Shown: piece by piece, positions 1 through 7,536 of the stretch
Numbering within the stretch: position 1 is the stretch's first letter
How the letters are laid out: each line of letters opens with the position of its first letter
Source: Alphaproteobacteria bacterium UBA6038
GTDB taxonomy: Bacteria > Pseudomonadota > Alphaproteobacteria > Micropepsales > Micropepsaceae
Length of the DNA stretch: 9,603 nucleotides
Reading direction: 5' to 3'
Assembly: GCA_002429315.1 (NCBI GenBank)
Contig: DIZC01000086.1
Location: 39,017 to 48,619, forward strand
Position numbers and translations under genes: made by a program
Notes under the pieces: generated by a model
Told to the model about the DNA's origin: nothing
Databases searched by the model: none
The model's input: only the letters and a program-made list of their open reading frames with translations

Positions 1-5
1 CTGGG

Positions 6-26
6 TGGCCCGGTCAAGCCGGGCCA
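6..26. repeat. Short perfect palindrome just downstream of atpF
   Basis: TGGCCCGG (6-13) and CCGGGCCA (19-26) form a perfect 8-bp stem around the 5-base loop TCAAG. It lies 32 bases past the atpF stop. The CCGG-TCAAG-CCGG core followed by ATGAC looks like the GC-rich palindromes scattered between genes in many alphaproteobacteria; that family link is from memory. Reading on the minus strand, the stem would be a hairpin at the end of the atp transcript. No run of T follows within the few bases left before the window edge, so it is not a classical intrinsic terminator as far as can be seen. It could act as an mRNA 3' end stabiliser or simply be a dispersed repeat. Confidence 0.55.
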
Positions 27-57
27 TGACAAGGTGGGATGGCGAGGGCGCGAGCTG

Positions 58-561
58 CTAATTCAGCTTCGTCCCCAGATCCTTGATGCTGCTGTCGATC
101 AGGGCGCGGGATTTGGTGTCGTCGAGGTGCGCGGCGATGAGTTTCTCGGCCGCGGCCGCGGCGGCGTTGGCGGCGGCTTCGCGGATTTCCGCAACCGCGC
201 GCGCTTCGGCCTGCGCGATCTGCTGCTCCGCCATCTTCGCGCGGCGCTCCATCTGCGCTTGCAGCTGCGCGCGGGCCTCCGCCGCGTAGCGCGCGGCTTC
301 CTCCTTCGTTTCGCGCAGGATGTGCTCGGCTTCGGATTTCGCCTCGGTCGCCTTCTGGCGATATTCCAGAAGAACACGTTCGGCTTCCTTGCGGATTTGG
401 CTCGCCTGCTCCAGTTCCTTGACGATGGCCTCCGCCCGGCGGTCGAGGGCTGCGGCCAGGAACGCCGGCACACGCCACCACAGGAAAAAGGCAATGACGA
501 TGAGAAGGCCCAGGCCTTCCCAGAAATCCTCTTCCTTCAGAATGTGCTTGATGAATTCCAT
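58..561 (-). CDS. atpF: ATP synthase F0 subunit b
   Basis: This is a 167-residue stator (peripheral stalk) subunit that links the membrane a/c part of F0 to the F1 head. One membrane helix is visible near the N terminus (about residues 14-30, ending in LWWR). After it comes an almost unbroken charged Ala/Glu/Arg/Lys helix to about residue 150, typical of the b-type coiled coil. It is the last gene of the F0 cluster. The ATG lies one base after the b' stop (TGA-G-ATG), and an AAGGTG ribosome site sits inside the end of b', so translation is probably coupled. Length is normal for the family. It differs from the preceding b' in having almost no N-terminal extension before the membrane helix. This fits alphaproteobacteria, which carry two different b-type subunits instead of a b homodimer. 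Confidence 0.93.
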   Translation of the reverse strand: MEFIKHILKEEDFWEGLGLLIVIAFFLWWRVPAFLAAALDRRAEAIVKELEQASQIRKEAERVLLEYRQKATEAKSEAEHILRETKEEAARYAAEARAQLQAQMERRAKMAEQQIAQAEARAVAEIREAAANAAAAAAEKLIAAHLDDTKSRALIDSSIKDLGTKLN

Positions 562-562
562 C

Positions 563-1099
563 TCACACCTTCACCGCGTCGCGCACAGCGGCGGCGGCTT
601 CATCGCGCGAAATCCGGTCGCCGGTGAGCCGCGCGACGATCTCCACCACCGCATCTTCGGCCGCCGCCGTGATGTGCGCCCGAGCTTCCTTCTGCATGGC
701 GGCGATGCGCTCCTGCGCCTCGGTGGTTTTCCGCTGGACGTCCTCGTTGGCCGAGGCGTTCGCGCGCTCGGTTTCGCGCGCCATCTGGCTGCGCGCGGCT
801 TCGGAGGCCGCACGTGCCCGTTCGCGCGCTTCGAGAATCGGCGCCTGGTAGGCGGCAGCGGCATGCTCGGCCTGCTTGCGGCTTTCTTCTGCCTTGGCGA
901 GTTCCGACTGGATGCGGCCTTTGCGCTCGCCGATCACGCCGGCGATACGCGGAGTGGCCACCTTCCACATCACGATGAGCAGCGCGACGAACGTCACCGT
1001 GAGCCAGAAGATCTGGCTCGGATAGGTGGCGGTGTCGAACGGAGGGAAGCCGGAATTGCCCGGCGCTTCCGTTCCCGTGTTCGTCGCAGGCGTGGCCAT
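563..1099 (-). CDS. atpG: ATP synthase F0 subunit b' (second b-type stator subunit)
   Basis: This 178-residue protein is the b' partner that forms a heterodimeric stalk with the b subunit encoded next. Residues 1-28 are a polar, Pro/Gly/Thr-rich extension. Residues about 29-47 form the single membrane helix (starting QIFWLTV). The rest is a long charged helix rich in Ala, Glu, Arg and Lys. The reading frame stays open upstream to 1165, but that part overlaps atpE; the ATG at 1099 gives the usual b' N terminus and follows the atpE stop by 8 bases, so I chose it. The ribosome site is weak (a GAG about 9 bases upstream), which suggests coupling to atpE. The b' gene is often called atpG or atpF2 in alphaproteobacteria; the symbol atpG is also used for the gamma subunit elsewhere, which this is not. 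Confidence 0.92.
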   Translation of the reverse strand: MATPATNTGTEAPGNSGFPPFDTATYPSQIFWLTVTFVALLIVMWKVATPRIAGVIGERKGRIQSELAKAEESRKQAEHAAAAYQAPILEARERARAASEAARSQMARETERANASANEDVQRKTTEAQERIAAMQKEARAHITAAAEDAVVEIVARLTGDRISRDEAAAAVRDAVKV

Positions 1100-1107
1100 C
1101 GAGTTGC

Positions 1108-1344
1108 TCAGGTGAACAGCAGGATCAACGCGATGAGCAGACCGAACAGGCCCTGCAGCTCGCAAAGTGCGTAGCCGATATACAGGTTGGTGAACTGCGA
1201 GGAGGCCGCGCCCGGATTGCGCAGCGCGCCGGAGATGTAATTGCCGAACACGACGCCGATGCCGATACCGGAACCGACGAAAGCGATGGTCGCAAGACCG
1301 GCACCAATCTGCTTCGCAGCGGTAATGTCGACGGGAACAGCCAT
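1108..1344 (-). CDS. atpE: ATP synthase F0 subunit c (proton-binding ring)
   Basis: This 78-residue, two-helix protein forms the rotating c ring. Helix 1 carries the packed glycine motif (GSGIGIG, residues 24-30). The polar loop has the RNP motif at 42-44, which contacts the F1 central stalk. Helix 2 carries the ion-binding carboxylate Glu62. The ring is probably proton-type: the position matching the sodium-binding Gln of helix 1 is Ile29, and the residue after Glu62 is Leu, not Ser or Thr. The stretch around the carboxylate reads CELQG, while related sequences usually have TEAxG or similar. The ATG is preceded by AAGGA at a usable distance, the strongest ribosome site among the small genes here. 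That fits the need for many more c copies than other F0 subunits. It starts 15 bases after the atpB stop. Confidence 0.96.
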   Translation of the reverse strand: MAVPVDITAAKQIGAGLATIAFVGSGIGIGVVFGNYISGALRNPGAASSQFTNLYIGYALCELQGLFGLLIALILLFT

Positions 1345-1359
1345 GGGTGCGAAATCCTT

Positions 1360-2112
1360 CTAGTGGTTGTCGTGGAGATGCAGAGCTTCGGAAAGGTAGA
1401 TGCAGGAGAGGATGGCGAACACATAAGCCTGCAGGAACGCCACCAGGAATTCGAGCGCCGTGAGGCCGACGATCAGCGCTTCTGGCGCTGCGGCGAGCAG
1501 TGTGTAGGCGCCGCCGGCGGTGCCGAGCGCGATGACGAATCCCGCCATCACCTTCAGCATGGTGTGACCCGCCAGCATATTGGCGAACAGACGCATCGAA
1601 AGGCTCAGTGGCCGGGCGCAGAACGAGATGAACTCCAGAAGAGCCATCGGAATTACGATGATCAGAGGCGCTTTGATCACGAACAGCCTGAAGAAGCCGA
1701 GCCCATGGCGCGCAAAACCGGTGACAATGGCGGTGACGATCACCAGTGCGGTGAGCGCAAAGGTAATGGCGATCTGGCTGGTCACCGTAAAGGCGATCGG
1801 CAGCAGCCCGAAACCGTTACAAAACAGAATGAACATGAAAATCGTGAAGATCAGCGGGAAATATTTGAGACCTGCCGGTCCCGCCGTCATGTCGATCATG
1901 CCGCCGATGAATTCGTAGGAAAGCTCCGCCAGCGATTGCGCGCGCGTCGGCACGATACGGCCCTTGGAGACGGCGAGGGTGAGGAAGAGTGACAGCGAAA
2001 CAACCACGATCACCATCCAGAGCGACTGGTTGGTGAACGAAATGTCGTAATGCCCGATGTGGATCGGGATCAGCGGCTTCACCGTGAACTGTTCCATGGG
2101 GTTGATCGCCAT
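1360..2112 (-). CDS. atpB: ATP synthase F0 subunit a (proton channel)
   Basis: This 250-residue integral membrane protein provides the two proton half-channels against the c ring. The family signature LSMRLFANMLAGH is present at about 171-183, with the essential Arg174. The conserved helix with Glu221 and Gln228 (ALEFLVAFLQAYVFAIL) follows, and GLLP at 102-105 marks an earlier helix. The open frame extends upstream to 2217, but that part overlaps atpI. The ATG at 2112 is four bases past the atpI stop and has a strong GAGGAG site at 2123-2128 inside the end of atpI. A second in-frame ATG at 2097 is possible but lacks such a site. Five to six membrane helices are visible, and the length agrees with other alphaproteobacterial a subunits. 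Confidence 0.96.
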   Translation of the reverse strand: MAINPMEQFTVKPLIPIHIGHYDISFTNQSLWMVIVVVSLSLFLTLAVSKGRIVPTRAQSLAELSYEFIGGMIDMTAGPAGLKYFPLIFTIFMFILFCNGFGLLPIAFTVTSQIAITFALTALVIVTAIVTGFARHGLGFFRLFVIKAPLIIVIPMALLEFISFCARPLSLSMRLFANMLAGHTMLKVMAGFVIALGTAGGAYTLLAAAPEALIVGLTALEFLVAFLQAYVFAILSCIYLSEALHLHDNH

Positions 2113-2116
2113 GGAT

Positions 2117-2452
2117 CTATCGCTCCTCGTCCTTTGCCTCGGCCGCAGCCGCTTCCGCGGTGCGCCGTTCGATGTCCTTCGACGCAACGATGACGTTGCG
2201 AATGCCCGCCGCCGCACCCAACAGGAACAGTCCGATCATGAAAACCGGAGTTGTTCCGAACAGCTTGTCCATTCCCCACCCGATCAAGAAACCGACGATC
2301 ACCGCCGACAACAGCTCTGTCGCGAAGCGAATCGCGACTTCACCGGATGTCGGCGCCGATTTCTTTGCCGGCGGCGCCTCCTGACGCTTGAGGGCGTCAA
2401 TCCGCTCGCCCAAGGCGCGCAAGTCATCGGGTTCGGGAGCGTGCTCGCTCAT
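2117..2452 (-). CDS. atpI: AtpI-family protein, F0 assembly factor
   Basis: This is a 111-residue small membrane protein at the head of the F0 operon. A polar N-terminal part (1-40) with a short charged helix is followed by two membrane helices (about 43-61 and 69-86), then a charged Ala/Glu-rich tail. The stretch GFLIGWGMDKLFGTTP is typical of the AtpI/gene 1 family. AtpI is known to help c-ring assembly and is not part of the mature enzyme; some relatives have been linked to magnesium uptake. Its position directly before atpB supports the call. The ribosome site is poor (GGGGAA before the ATG), so it may be translated less than the genes after it. Its last codons contain the atpB ribosome site. 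Confidence 0.9.
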   Translation of the reverse strand: MSEHAPEPDDLRALGERIDALKRQEAPPAKKSAPTSGEVAIRFATELLSAVIVGFLIGWGMDKLFGTTPVFMIGLFLLGAAAGIRNVIVASKDIERRTAEAAAAEAKDEER

Positions 2453-2480
2453 GTGTTCCCCGGCTCACGATGCGATGGAA

Positions 2481-2510
2481 CGCGCCTTCACGGGCTTGAC
2501 TGAAGGCGCG
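2481..2510. promoter_or_regulatory. 10-bp inverted repeat at the atp operon start point
   Basis: CGCGCCTTCA (2481-2490) and TGAAGGCGCG (2501-2510) are perfect inverted copies around a 10-base spacer. The element lies directly downstream of the putative atp -10 box and upstream of atpI. The two arms are centred 20 bases apart, two DNA turns, which suits a dimeric regulator bound at the transcription start. Transcribed from about 2507, most of the stem (at least 7 pairs) would also form a hairpin at the very 5' end of the atp mRNA. Such a hairpin could protect the message from decay. The sequence does not decide between operator and RNA hairpin. Confidence 0.6.
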
Positions 2511-2513
2511 CGG

Positions 2514-2542
2514 ACCATACGGGCGAGGCGGCGTTGCGTCAA
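2514..2542 (-). promoter_or_regulatory. Putative housekeeping sigma promoter of the atpIBEF'F operon
   Basis: Read on the minus strand, TTGACG (2537-2542) and TATGGT (2514-2519) are separated by exactly 17 bases. The -35 is preceded by C, giving CTTGAC as favoured by alphaproteobacterial housekeeping promoters. The start point should fall near 2506-2508, leaving a leader of about 55 bases before the atpI ATG. It is the only good promoter I find upstream of the five tightly packed atp genes, so it probably drives all of them. Confidence 0.65.
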
Positions 2543-2683
2543 GAATCGGAATGTGCTGCTAAGTTGCTGATTTGACACCAGAAAACATGCCGCGGCGAAA
2601 TGCGCGCGCAACATTCTATCGCGCGGGAGAACGCCCTGTGCCGGACTGCGATTTCTGCTACGGCTGGCTGCGCGGGGGCGACC

Positions 2684-4009
2684 ATGAGCAGGCAAGGAAC
2701 AGACACGGCGCCGATGGGATTGCATCGCGCGGTGGGCGTGGGCTTCGGCGTTGCGGTGTCGGTGGGCGCGGTGGTGGGCGTGGGAATGCTGCGCACCCCC
2801 AGCCTCATTGCCGGCCATGTGCCGGATGTCTTCCTGATTGCGGCACTGTGGGTCATCGGCGGCATGAACGCCATGCTGGACGCCAATGTGCTGGCCGAAC
2901 TCGCCGTCCTCACTCCCCGCGCGGGCGGTCCCTACATCTATGCCCGCCGCGCGCTTGGCGACCTCGGCGGGCTCATCGTGGGCTGGGCCGACTGGCTGAA
3001 CATCACGTCGGGCGTTGCCGTGGTCTCGATCGGTTGCATCGAATTCGCGACCATCCTGGCGCCGCAACTCAACGCTCATGTCACCGTCGCCGCGCTTCTC
3101 CTCCAGCTGGCCTTCTACAGCATCAACCTGCTCGGCCTGCGGCAAGGCGCCTGGACCCAGAACATCACAAGCCTGATCAAGATGGCGTTCCTGTTCTTCG
3201 TCGTCGTCGCGATCTTCATGTCCGTTCCCCATGCGACCGCCAAACCCGCAACGGTCGTGTTGTCGTTCGGCGGAATCGTGCTGGGGTATCAATTGGTCGT
3301 CGGCGCGTATTCAGGATGGAATGCCCCCACCTATTTCGCCGAAGAGAAGACCGATCCGGCGAGGCAGCTTCCCCGCGCCCTGTTCACGGGGGTGGCGCTG
3401 GTGGCGGTGTTGTACGTGCTGTTCAATCTTGCCTTGTCGCGTGCGTTGCCGCTCTCAGCCTTGGGAGCGACCGCGCTCCCCGCCGCCGCAGCGATGGGGT
3501 CGTTGTTCGGATCGGCGGCGGCTTCGCTTGTCGCCGCGGTCGCCATTTTGTGCGCTCTCAGTTCGCTCAATGCCGGCATGATGATGGCGCCGCGCATCTT
3601 GTTCGGCCTTTCGCGCGACAAGCTGTTTCTGGGCCAGGGCACGCGGATCAATCGCGGCGGCACGCCATACGCCACCCTGCTCGTGACGGCGGCATTTTCC
3701 CTCGGGATTGCGGCGACGGGAACGTTCGAAACCGTGTTCCTGCTGGTGGGCATCTTCACCGTTCTGGTGAATGTGCTGATGACGGTGTCGTTTTTCGTCC
3801 TGCGATTCCGCGCGGGCGCGCTGGAGCGCGGCTATCGCGCGCGAGGCTATCCCTGGCTGCCGACGGTGGCGCTCACACTCGACAGCGCGCTGCTGCTGGC
3901 CTTCATCGCAGTGAATCCCCGCGGCGCAGTCTATGGAGCCGGCCTGATGCTGGCGCTGGTCCCCATCTGGCTGTTGCTCAAGCAGCGCCGGCGCAAAGCT
4001 GCACGCTAA
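2684..4009 (+). CDS. APC-superfamily amino-acid permease
   Basis: This 441-residue inner-membrane transporter has about 12 hydrophobic segments. The family marks are clear. Helix 1 is broken by GVGML (32-36), the place of the usual G-x-G unwound substrate site. GGPYIYARRALG at 81-92 matches the GGxYxYxxxAxG motif. YFAEEKTDPARQLPRAL (217-233) matches the loop motif EExxxPxxxxPxAI/L, and RILFGLSRDKLF (304-315) is also typical. The frame is open from 2600. I chose the ATG at 2684 because it has a G-rich site just upstream and leaves a short polar N terminus before helix 1; 2714 is an alternative. The family moves amino acids or amines by proton or solute coupling, but the substrate cannot be read from the sequence. 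The gene diverges from the atp operon and converges on smc with 40 bases between stops. No clear intrinsic terminator is visible there. Confidence 0.88.
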   Translation: MSRQGTDTAPMGLHRAVGVGFGVAVSVGAVVGVGMLRTPSLIAGHVPDVFLIAALWVIGGMNAMLDANVLAELAVLTPRAGGPYIYARRALGDLGGLIVGWADWLNITSGVAVVSIGCIEFATILAPQLNAHVTVAALLLQLAFYSINLLGLRQGAWTQNITSLIKMAFLFFVVVAIFMSVPHATAKPATVVLSFGGIVLGYQLVVGAYSGWNAPTYFAEEKTDPARQLPRALFTGVALVAVLYVLFNLALSRALPLSALGATALPAAAAMGSLFGSAAASLVAAVAILCALSSLNAGMMMAPRILFGLSRDKLFLGQGTRINRGGTPYATLLVTAAFSLGIAATGTFETVFLLVGIFTVLVNVLMTVSFFVLRFRAGALERGYRARGYPWLPTVALTLDSALLLAFIAVNPRGAVYGAGLMLALVPIWLLLKQRRRKAAR

Positions 4010-4049
4010 GCAAGCTAGATTGCCAGGATCTTTGAGCGCTCGATGGCTC

Positions 4050-7000
4050 TCATTCCGCCGCGATCACCTGTTGGGCTTGCGCGAGGCTGACGGACACGAG
4101 CTGGCTCACGCCACGCTCGGCCATGGTGACGCCGAACAGCCGGTGCATACGCGACATGGTGAGCGCGTGATGGGTGATGACCAGGAAGCGGGTGTCGGCC
4201 AGCCGCGTCATCTCATCGAGCAGATTGCAGAACCGTTCGACGTTGGCGTCGTCGAGCGGCGCATCCACTTCGTCGAGAACGCAGATGGGCGCGGGGTTCA
4301 CCAGGAATACGGCGAAGATCAGCGCCAGCGCCGTCAGCGCCTGCTCGCCGCCGGAAAGCAGCGTGAGATTCTGCAGCCGCTTGCCGGGCGGACGGGCGTA
4401 GATTTCGAGACCGGCCTCCAGCGGATCTTCCGATTCGGTGAAGGTAAGCCGCGCTTCGCCGCCTTCGAACAGCTTGGTGAACAGCGCCTGGAAATTCTCG
4501 TTCACCTTCTCGAAGGAGGCGAGCAGGCGCTCGCGGCCTTCGCGGTTGAGAGTCTGGATGCCGCGGCGCAGGCGCTGGATGGCGCCGTCGAGATCGGCGC
4601 GATCGTTGATGAGCGCCGTCAGCCGCTCTTCCTGTTCGGCCGCTTCTTCCTCGGCGCGCAGGTTCACGCCGCCCAGCTGCTCGCGCTCGCGCTTCAACTT
4701 CTCGATGCGGTTGTCGGCATATTCGAGCGTGGGCAATTCGTGGCCGTCGCGCAATTCTGCAAGCTCGGGCAGCGCCTCCGGTTCGGCGTCGAGCTCATCG
4801 CGAACGCGCACACGCAGTTCGTCGAGCCGCGCGGTCGCGGCCTCGCCGAGCGCCTGGGCCCGCGCCCGGGTCTCGCGTGCTTCCGACAATGCCGCTTCCG
4901 CGGCCTTCACCGCCTTGTCGGCGTCGGCGAGTTCGGTTTCCGCTTGGGCACGCGCATCTGCGGCTTCGTTCCGCGCCGCTTCTGCGGCGGCGATGGTGTC
5001 GAGCAGGGCACCGCGTTTTGCGGCAATATCGCCCGGTCTGGCTTCGGCGGCCGCCAGATCTTCGCGCAGGCTTTCCTGGCGCCGCTGATGCTCCGCAATC
5101 TGCTGATTCGCGCTCAGCCGGCGTGCCTCCCAGCGCGCCCGCTCATCGGAAATGAGCGAGACGCGTTGCGCGCGCGCCTGCGCTTCCCGCATCAGGGCCT
5201 CGGTTTCGCCACGGCCCTTGCTGTCGGCGGAACGCGCTTCAGCCGCATCGACGCGGGCCGCGGCGACGGCTTCCTGGAGCGACACGCCGTTGCCCAGCGC
5301 AGCGAGCGCTTCGAGCGCGTGACGTTCCGACTCGCATGCGGCTTCGCGGGTCTGGGTGAGGCGACGGATTTCCGCCTCGAGCGAGGCCAGTTGCGAAGCG
5401 CGCTCCGCAGCAGCCCGCACCGCTTTTGCCGCGTCGCTTTGAGCAGCGACGAGAACGCCGCTGGCGGCCTGATAAGCGTCTTCTGCAGCGCGGGCCTGCT
5501 CTCGCGCCGAGGCAAGTTCGGTCCTTGCATGCGCATAGAGCTCGAACAGCGCGGAACGCTTCTCCTTCGCCTGCGTGAGATCGCTTTCCAGCGCGGCGAG
5601 CCGGTTGTGTTGCGACAGACGCACCGCCGCGGTGGAGGGCGCTTCGGCCGACGCGGTATATCCATCCCAGCGCCAGAGGTCGCCGCGCGGCGAGACCAGC
5701 CGCTGGCCCGGCTTCAGCTCCGGTTGCAGGGAGCCACCCTGATCAGGGAAAACCACTCCCGTCATTGCGAGCCGGCGGGCCAGCGCAGCCGGCGCCCGCA
5801 CGAACAAGCTCAGCGGCTGCACCTTTGCCGGCAGCGGCGCAGCATCCGCGAGTTCGCCGAGATCGCGCCAGTGATGCGGCGCCGAGTCGTCGGCCGGCGC
5901 ATCGATGTCGTCGCCGAGCGCCGCCGCAAAGGCGGCTTCGTAGCCCGGCTGCACCTTCACCGCATCCACCAAAGGTGGCCAGAGATCCTGCGCCGGGCGC
6001 AGCATCTGGGCGAGGGCGCCGGCTTCCGCAGAAAGCCGCTGCGCCTCCGCTTCCACAGTTTCCAGCGGCTCGCGCGCTTCGGCTTCGCTCCGTTCGGTGC
6101 GCTCCAGCTGTGCGCGTGCCTCGGCCAGCGATGCGCGCAGGGCTTCCGCTTCGCGCGCCGCCTTGTCCGCCGCGTCTTCGCAATCTCGGACGTCGGCTGC
6201 GCCCGCGGCCTCACCCAATGCGGTATCCAGCTTGGCCTGTGCGTCGAGAAGCTGCTGTTCGGTGGATTGGACCAATGCCGACGCGATCTCCCGCGTGCGC
6301 TCGTGGCCGGCCTTCTGCGCGTTCCACTCCGCCAGATCGGAGTTCAGCCGCTCAAGCGTGCGCTCGCGCTCGGCCAGTGCATCCGCCAGCGCCGCGGCCC
6401 GCGCCTGCGCTTCGCCGAGCTGGGCCTCGGCGCGCTCCGCGGCGACCCCGAGAGTTGCTGCCTCGGTATCGAGCGCCTGGATTGCCGCTTGCGCATCGGC
6501 ATCGAGCGTGCGCTCCCGCGCGAGATCCTGTTCGGTCTGCGCCATGCGTTGGCGCAGCCGCTGCGCCTCTTCGCGCGCCCGGTTTTCCTCGGCGTCCAGC
6601 GCGTCGCGCTCCAGCACGAGGCGGTGCAGCGCCGCGCCGCGTTCCGCTTCGGACTGGCGCAAGGGTGGCAATTGCGCCGCCGCCTCGGCTTGCCGCGTGG
6701 AGACAGTGGCGGCGCGGTCGGCGCGTTCGGAGACCTCCGCGATTGCCGCGTTGAGCGAGGCCTCGGCGCTCGACAGCTGCGTCAACCCGGTTTGCCAGCG
6801 CAGATGCAGCGCCAGCGCCTCGGCCTTTCGGATAAGGCCGGACAAATTGCGGTAGCGCGACGCCTGCCGCGCCTGACGCCGCAGATTCTGCAAAGCCGCT
6901 TCGATCTCGCGGATGATATCGTCGAGGCGCGCCATGTTGGTCTCGGCGGCCCTGAGGCGAAGCTCGGCTTCGTGCCGGCGCTGGTGCAAGCCGCCGATCC

Positions 7001-7505
7001 CCGCCGCTTCCTCAAGGATGGCGCGGCGCGCCAGCGGCTTCTGACTGATCAGCAATCCGATCTGTCCCTGTCGGACGAAGGCGGTCGACCCGGCGCCGGA
7101 TGAGGCGTCGGCGAAGAACACCTGCACGTCGCGCTGGCGTACGTCGCGGCCGTTGATGCGATAGACCGAGCCGGCTTCGCGCTCGATGCGGCGCGAAATC
7201 TCGATGGCGTCGTATTCGTTGTAAGGCGCCGGCGCCGCGCGGTCGCCATTGTCGATGAACAGGATGACTTCGGAGGTGTTGCGGGCCGGGCGCGCCGTGC
7301 TGCCGGCGAAAATCACGTCGTCCATCTCGCTGCCGCGGATCGAGGTGGGGCGCGTTTCGCCCATGACCCAGCGCAGTGCATCGAACAGGTTGGACTTGCC
7401 GCATCCGTTCGGGCCGACAATGGCCGTCAGTCCGGGCTCGATGAACAGCTCCGTCGGCTCGACGAACGACTTGAAACCCGAAAGCCTGAGCCGGGTGAAC
7501 TTCAA
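4050..7505 (-). CDS. smc: Chromosome segregation ATPase SMC
   Basis: This full-length 1151-residue bacterial SMC would work with ScpA and ScpB (not in this window) to organise and separate chromosomes by loop extrusion. The N-terminal ATPase half has Walker A GPNGCGKSN at 31-39, the Arg finger at Arg57 and the Q-loop at Gln148 (RQGQI). Two long Ala/Glu/Arg-rich coiled-coil arms (about 165-505 and 640-1000) flank a hinge at about 505-635 that begins WPPLVDAV. The C-terminal half has the signature LSGGEQ (1050-1055), Walker B with Asp1078 and Glu1079, and the switch His in ITHH (1111-1113). All catalytic residues are intact. The start is a TTG codon: no in-frame ATG precedes it, starting later would lose the first strand of the ATPase fold, and AGGA lies 10 bases upstream. 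It follows the dsbA-like gene by 31 bases and is probably co-transcribed with it. Confidence 0.97.
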   Translation of the reverse strand: MKFTRLRLSGFKSFVEPTELFIEPGLTAIVGPNGCGKSNLFDALRWVMGETRPTSIRGSEMDDVIFAGSTARPARNTSEVILFIDNGDRAAPAPYNEYDAIEISRRIEREAGSVYRINGRDVRQRDVQVFFADASSGAGSTAFVRQGQIGLLISQKPLARRAILEEAAGIGGLHQRRHEAELRLRAAETNMARLDDIIREIEAALQNLRRQARQASRYRNLSGLIRKAEALALHLRWQTGLTQLSSAEASLNAAIAEVSERADRAATVSTRQAEAAAQLPPLRQSEAERGAALHRLVLERDALDAEENRAREEAQRLRQRMAQTEQDLARERTLDADAQAAIQALDTEAATLGVAAERAEAQLGEAQARAAALADALAERERTLERLNSDLAEWNAQKAGHERTREIASALVQSTEQQLLDAQAKLDTALGEAAGAADVRDCEDAADKAAREAEALRASLAEARAQLERTERSEAEAREPLETVEAEAQRLSAEAGALAQMLRPAQDLWPPLVDAVKVQPGYEAAFAAALGDDIDAPADDSAPHHWRDLGELADAAPLPAKVQPLSLFVRAPAALARRLAMTGVVFPDQGGSLQPELKPGQRLVSPRGDLWRWDGYTASAEAPSTAAVRLSQHNRLAALESDLTQAKEKRSALFELYAHARTELASAREQARAAEDAYQAASGVLVAAQSDAAKAVRAAAERASQLASLEAEIRRLTQTREAACESERHALEALAALGNGVSLQEAVAAARVDAAEARSADSKGRGETEALMREAQARAQRVSLISDERARWEARRLSANQQIAEHQRRQESLREDLAAAEARPGDIAAKRGALLDTIAAAEAARNEAADARAQAETELADADKAVKAAEAALSEARETRARAQALGEAATARLDELRVRVRDELDAEPEALPELAELRDGHELPTLEYADNRIEKLKREREQLGGVNLRAEEEAAEQEERLTALINDRADLDGAIQRLRRGIQTLNREGRERLLASFEKVNENFQALFTKLFEGGEARLTFTESEDPLEAGLEIYARPPGKRLQNLTLLSGGEQALTALALIFAVFLVNPAPICVLDEVDAPLDDANVERFCNLLDEMTRLADTRFLVITHHALTMSRMHRLFGVTMAERGVSQLVSVSLAQAQQVIAAE

Positions 7506-7515
7506 GGCCGAAGCG

Positions 7516-7519
7516 TCCT
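7516..7519 (-). promoter_or_regulatory. Ribosome binding site supporting the TTG start of smc
   Basis: AGGA on the minus strand lies 10 bases before the TTG at 7503-7505. No ATG or GTG lies nearby in frame, so this site and the conserved N terminus (KFTRLRLSGFKSF) settle the start. The site is only moderate and the codon weak, so initiation is probably inefficient. Confidence 0.55.
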
Positions 7520-7536
7520 GACGCGCAACGCTGCGA

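Noticed and set aside
2572..2600. A TTGACA at 2572-2577 as a -35 box for the permease
   Set aside because: The hexamer is perfect, but no -10-like sequence occurs 16 to 18 bases further on (GCGAAA at the right spacing). It may still contribute, but I cannot support a promoter call.
2603..2625. CGCGCG repeated at 2603-2608 and 2620-2625 as a hairpin before the permease
   Set aside because: Six-base alternating CG stretches are common by chance in this GC-rich DNA, and the loop is 11 bases with no other support.
2572..4035. A 487-codon plus-strand frame overlapping the permease in another frame
   Set aside because: It is Arg/Gly/Pro-rich without motifs, while the overlapping frame encodes a clear 12-helix APC permease.
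4010..4049. A terminator between the convergent permease and smc genes
   Set aside because: Only an 8-base self-complementary GAGCGCTC is present, with no stem of useful length and no T run on either strand.
4020..7103. A 1027-codon open frame on the plus strand, antisense to smc
   Set aside because: Its product is a low-complexity Arg/Leu/Gly/Ala-rich sequence with no recognisable domain. SMC on the other strand has every catalytic motif. Long antisense frames are expected opposite GC-rich coiled-coil genes, where Ala, Glu and Arg codons rarely create stops on the other strand.
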